Assembly: GCF_029946505.1 (NCBI RefSeq)
Contig: NZ_JARZHG010000002.1
Location: forward strand, 790,279-854,278
Length of the DNA: 64,000 bases
DNA from: Polyangium sp. y55x31
Lineage (GTDB): Bacteria > Myxococcota_A > Polyangia > Polyangiales > Polyangiaceae
Direction of reading: 5' to 3'
Position numbers and translations under genes: made by a program. The notes under the pieces were generated by a model. It saw nothing but the letters and a program-made list of their open reading frames with translations. It did no database searches and was not told the DNA's origin. Of this stretch, positions 61,945 to 64,000 are shown one piece after another (within the stretch, counting starts at the first letter, position 1; the number at the start of each line of letters is the position of its first letter).

Positions 61945-63498
61945 ATGCTGAAAGCATCCGACGTGGTGGCGGGTCGCTTCGAGATCGAGGCCGTGCTCGG
62001 CGAGGGCGGCATGGGCGTCGTGTATCGGGCCCACGATCTGAAGCTCGATCGCAAGGTCGCCCTGAAGACGCTCGCGGCGGGTGACGAGGAGGCCTCGGCG
62101 CGGGCGCTCCGCGAGGCGCGGGCCGTCGCGGCGCTCGATCACCCGAACGCGATCGCCATCTACGACGCAGGCGAGTGGGAAGGGCAGCCCTTCATCGCGA
62201 TGGAGCTCGTCGAAGGCGAGACGCTGCGCGCGTACGTCGGTGATTCGAGCGTGCCCGTGCGCCGCAAGATCCGCTGGCTCGTCGACGTGGCCCGCGCGCT
62301 CGCGGCCGCGCACCGGGCCGGGATCGTGCACCGCGACATCAAGCCGGAGAACGTGATGGTCCGGCGCGACGGGCGGGTGAAGGTGCTCGACTTCGGCATT
62401 GCGCGGCGCAGCCAGGCGCCCGTGGATCCCGCGGGCCCGACGGCGAAGCCGAGCGCGGCGTCGATCACCACGAAGGGCGGCGTGCTCGGGACGCCGATGT
62501 ACATGGCGCCCGAGCAGGTGCGCGGGAAGGCCGCGGACGGGCGGACGGATCAGTTTTCGTGGGCCGTGCTCGGCTACGAGCTCTGCGAGGGGACGAGGCC
62601 GTGGGACGCGCACGACGCGCTCTCGATCGTGGCTGCGATGATGTCCGAGCCGCCGCGGCCCATGCAGGCCGAAGGCGTGCCCGCGGCGCTGCGCGAGGTC
62701 GTCGGTCGCGCGCTGTCGCGTTTGCCCGCGGAGCGATACGGATCGATGGACGACATCGTGGAGCTGCTCGAGCCGCTCGCGGAGGAGGTGGATTCGAAGG
62801 GGCCGAAGGGCGAGCCGCGCGTGGCCCCGCGGCCTTCGCCGGGCTCGATCACGGCGGGGCGTTACTCGACGCAGGAGCTCGGGCAGGCGATCGCGCTCGC
62901 GCTCGAGCGAAAAGCGAAGATGGAGGCGGAGGGCCGCAAGTACGCGTATGCGGATCTCGCGGCGGCGGCGCGGGAGGTCGGGGTCGAGGAGGAGGAGCTG
63001 CGCGCGGCGCTCGTGGCGCTGCGGCCGGCGCTCGATCCGGCCCCGGCGGCGCCTCCGGCCCCGGCGGAGGGGCCGGCCCTGCGGCGGGCCCGTCAAAAGC
63101 AGAAGCTCGTCCGGCACGCGGCGATGTGGGGCGTCTTCAGCGTGTTCTTTTTCCTGCTCGACATGGTGACGGCGGGCGGGATGTGGTGGTTTTTCCCGGT
63201 CCTCGGCTGGGGCGTCGGGCTCGCCACGCACGCGGTGAAGTATCTGTTCCCCGTGGATCCCACGCCCGAGGAGGAAGCGGAGCTGCGCCTGCGGCAGGAG
63301 ATCCGGCGGGAGAAGCTCGAGCGAAAGCGCGGGGGAGAGCGCATGCGGATCGCGGCCGGGGGCAAACGGATCGAGGAGCAGCCGCGGGCCGAGAAGGACG
63401 CGCGGGAGACGGAGGCGAGCGCGGAGCTCGCGGCGCTCGCCGAGGAAGAGGCCGGCCTCCGGGCGGCACGCGGCGAGCGGCGGCGAAGGGCCCGTTGA
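61945..63498 (+). CDS. Ser/Thr protein kinase with C-terminal 2TM domain
   Basis: A 517-aa kinase. The catalytic domain occupies about residues 12-290: glycine loop GEGGMGVVY, Lys41, HRDIKPEN, DFGIARR and MAPEQVRG, all intact. After a linker with a repeated Glu-rich region (about 310-395), two closely spaced hydrophobic helices (HAAMWGVFSVFFFLLDMVTAGGMW and a second) match the 2TM domain found in several bacterial kinases. A charged Glu/Arg coiled-coil-like tail ends the protein. The kinase domain is cytoplasmic and the tail is anchored at the membrane by the hairpin. The ATG at 61945 begins at the kinase domain; an upstream frame would add 26 residues. It is divergent from the ferritin-like gene. 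Confidence 0.92.
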   Translation: MLKASDVVAGRFEIEAVLGEGGMGVVYRAHDLKLDRKVALKTLAAGDEEASARALREARAVAALDHPNAIAIYDAGEWEGQPFIAMELVEGETLRAYVGDSSVPVRRKIRWLVDVARALAAAHRAGIVHRDIKPENVMVRRDGRVKVLDFGIARRSQAPVDPAGPTAKPSAASITTKGGVLGTPMYMAPEQVRGKAADGRTDQFSWAVLGYELCEGTRPWDAHDALSIVAAMMSEPPRPMQAEGVPAALREVVGRALSRLPAERYGSMDDIVELLEPLAEEVDSKGPKGEPRVAPRPSPGSITAGRYSTQELGQAIALALERKAKMEAEGRKYAYADLAAAAREVGVEEEELRAALVALRPALDPAPAAPPAPAEGPALRRARQKQKLVRHAAMWGVFSVFFFLLDMVTAGGMWWFFPVLGWGVGLATHAVKYLFPVDPTPEEEAELRLRQEIRREKLERKRGGERMRIAAGGKRIEEQPRAEKDARETEASAELAALAEEEAGLRAARGERRRRAR

Positions 63499-63676
63499 AA
63501 TACGAGAACGATAAAGGGAGACAAACCAGCGCCGAAATATTCTTCTGTCATGGAAAGCGGCTGGATTGACTGGAAGGTTGGGCTACCGGGGGCCGGCGCG
63601 GACGGAAGTGCAGGGCACGGAAAAGGCGTACCTTTTCTCTTGTGAACGGCGCGGGGGTGCGTTCCAATGCCGGCGC

Positions 63677-64000
63677 ATGGAACGACGATGGTTGGCTCGG
63701 CCGGACGGTGAGGTCCGGCGCACTCCTCAACAGGGTCGCGCGGCATGGGCCGCGCTCGGGCTCGCGGCTGTACTGGCGAGCGTGGCATCTCCCGCCGCAG
63801 CGGACGCACCGAAGTCGGGCGGGGCATTACCTGCGAAGCCTACGGCGCCGGCCACGCCGGCCGCGGCACCCCCGCCCGCAAAAGCGCAGGCCGCACCGGC
63901 GGCTGCACCGGCGGCGCCTCCCGCCGCTGCGCCGGCTGCGCCTCCGGCAGGCGCAAAAGCCCCGGCTGCGCCCCCTGCCGCGCCGCCCGCCGCGCCGCCG
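63677..64000 (+). CDS. Exported Ala/Pro-rich protein, 5' part (runs off window)
   Basis: The frame opens at ATG 63677 and is still open at the window end (108 codons). A basic start (MERRWLARPDGEVRR) and a hydrophobic stretch (AAWAALGLAAVLASVASPAAA) form a Sec signal peptide, with likely cleavage after SPAAA. The mature region begins as a very Ala/Pro-rich linker with recurring AAPAAPP-like blocks and sparse Lys. Such linkers precede a folded domain in envelope or TonB-like proteins; the domain is beyond the window, so function cannot be named. The 178-bp gap before it contains an AT-richer stretch (63499-63560) and no feature I can support. Confidence 0.6.
   Translation, partial: MERRWLARPDGEVRRTPQQGRAAWAALGLAAVLASVASPAAADAPKSGGALPAKPTAPATPAAAPPPAKAQAAPAAAPAAPPAAAPAAPPAGAKAPAAPPAAPPAAPP

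Overview
The window looks like a chromosomal segment of a large-genome myxobacterium, most likely Polyangium/Sorangium-like (Myxococcota, Polyangiales). The evidence is very high GC with strong third-position GC bias, a secreted protein with a C-terminal MYXO-CTERM-type tail, cysteine-rich DUF4215 and MopE-type repeats, many Gly/Ser-rich or Pro/Ala-rich lipoproteins, and three eukaryote-like Ser/Thr kinases. I saw no rRNA, tRNA, CRISPR array, phage or recognisable IS transposase, so this reads as ordinary chromosome with some accessory parts.

Layout. 1-2.2 kb: the 3' end of a CzcA/CusA-type RND pump, a TetR regulator with twin palindromic operators, and a collapsed HlyD/EmrA pseudogene. 2.2-5.1 kb: a complete class I P450 system (ferredoxin reductase, [2Fe-2S] ferredoxin, CYP101-like P450). 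5.2-8.4 kb: OB-fold lipoprotein, cupin, Tat-exported flavin amine oxidase, BPSL0067-like CHAP/NlpC-P60 protein. 8.7-14.2 kb: unknown protein coupled to an acyltransferase-3, converging on an amidase/ABC-permease/ABC-ATPase operon. 14.3-20 kb: a repeat unit, two coupled lipoproteins, asparagine synthetase and unknowns. 20-26 kb: a 42-bp tandem repeat, a 1279-residue kinase-ATPase-TPR protein, prolyl aminopeptidase and a GDSL lipoprotein. 26.3-30.3 kb: lipoprotein, acyl-CoA dehydrogenase, zinc ribbon, SDR and DinB/MDMPI proteins. 30.4-36.2 kb: two coupled MopE-repeat surface proteins and a Gly-rich lipoprotein. 36.2-45.5 kb: a second giant kinase, membrane and lipoproteins, an arginase-fold enzyme, quinone oxidoreductase and a beta-propeller lipoprotein. 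45.6-48.9 kb: comM-recA-ssb. 49-55.4 kb: lipoproteins, an ECF sigma factor with partner, a 2H-type protein, a DUF4139 protein and a HAD phosphatase. 55.6-64 kb: a hybrid histidine kinase with two kinase cores, a hydrolase-like protein, a ferritin-like lipoprotein, a third Ser/Thr kinase with a 2TM domain, and the start of an exported Ala/Pro-rich protein.

The most unusual signal is not a gene. Four intergenic sites (14.3, 28.4, 42.5 and 55.5 kb) carry a repeat made of consecutive hairpins (CCGGGGC/GCCCCGG, then a GGGGC/GCCCC type, then CCAGNGC/GCNCTGG, then an ACTGCGC/GCGCAGT type). Two sites hold two units in inverted orientation around a related spacer, giving palindromic elements of about 300-340 bp; one is a solo unit and one an internally deleted derivative. 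The stems change sequence between copies with compensating changes on the other strand, so the fold rather than the sequence seems to be conserved.

Other points of interest: the P450 keeps the camphor-hydroxylase architecture but has Phe where P450cam has its camphor-binding Tyr; the comM-recA-ssb transcription unit suggests a role in uptake and recombination of single-stranded DNA; and the two giant kinases share a degenerate nucleotide-cyclase-like domain between the kinase and ATPase domains.
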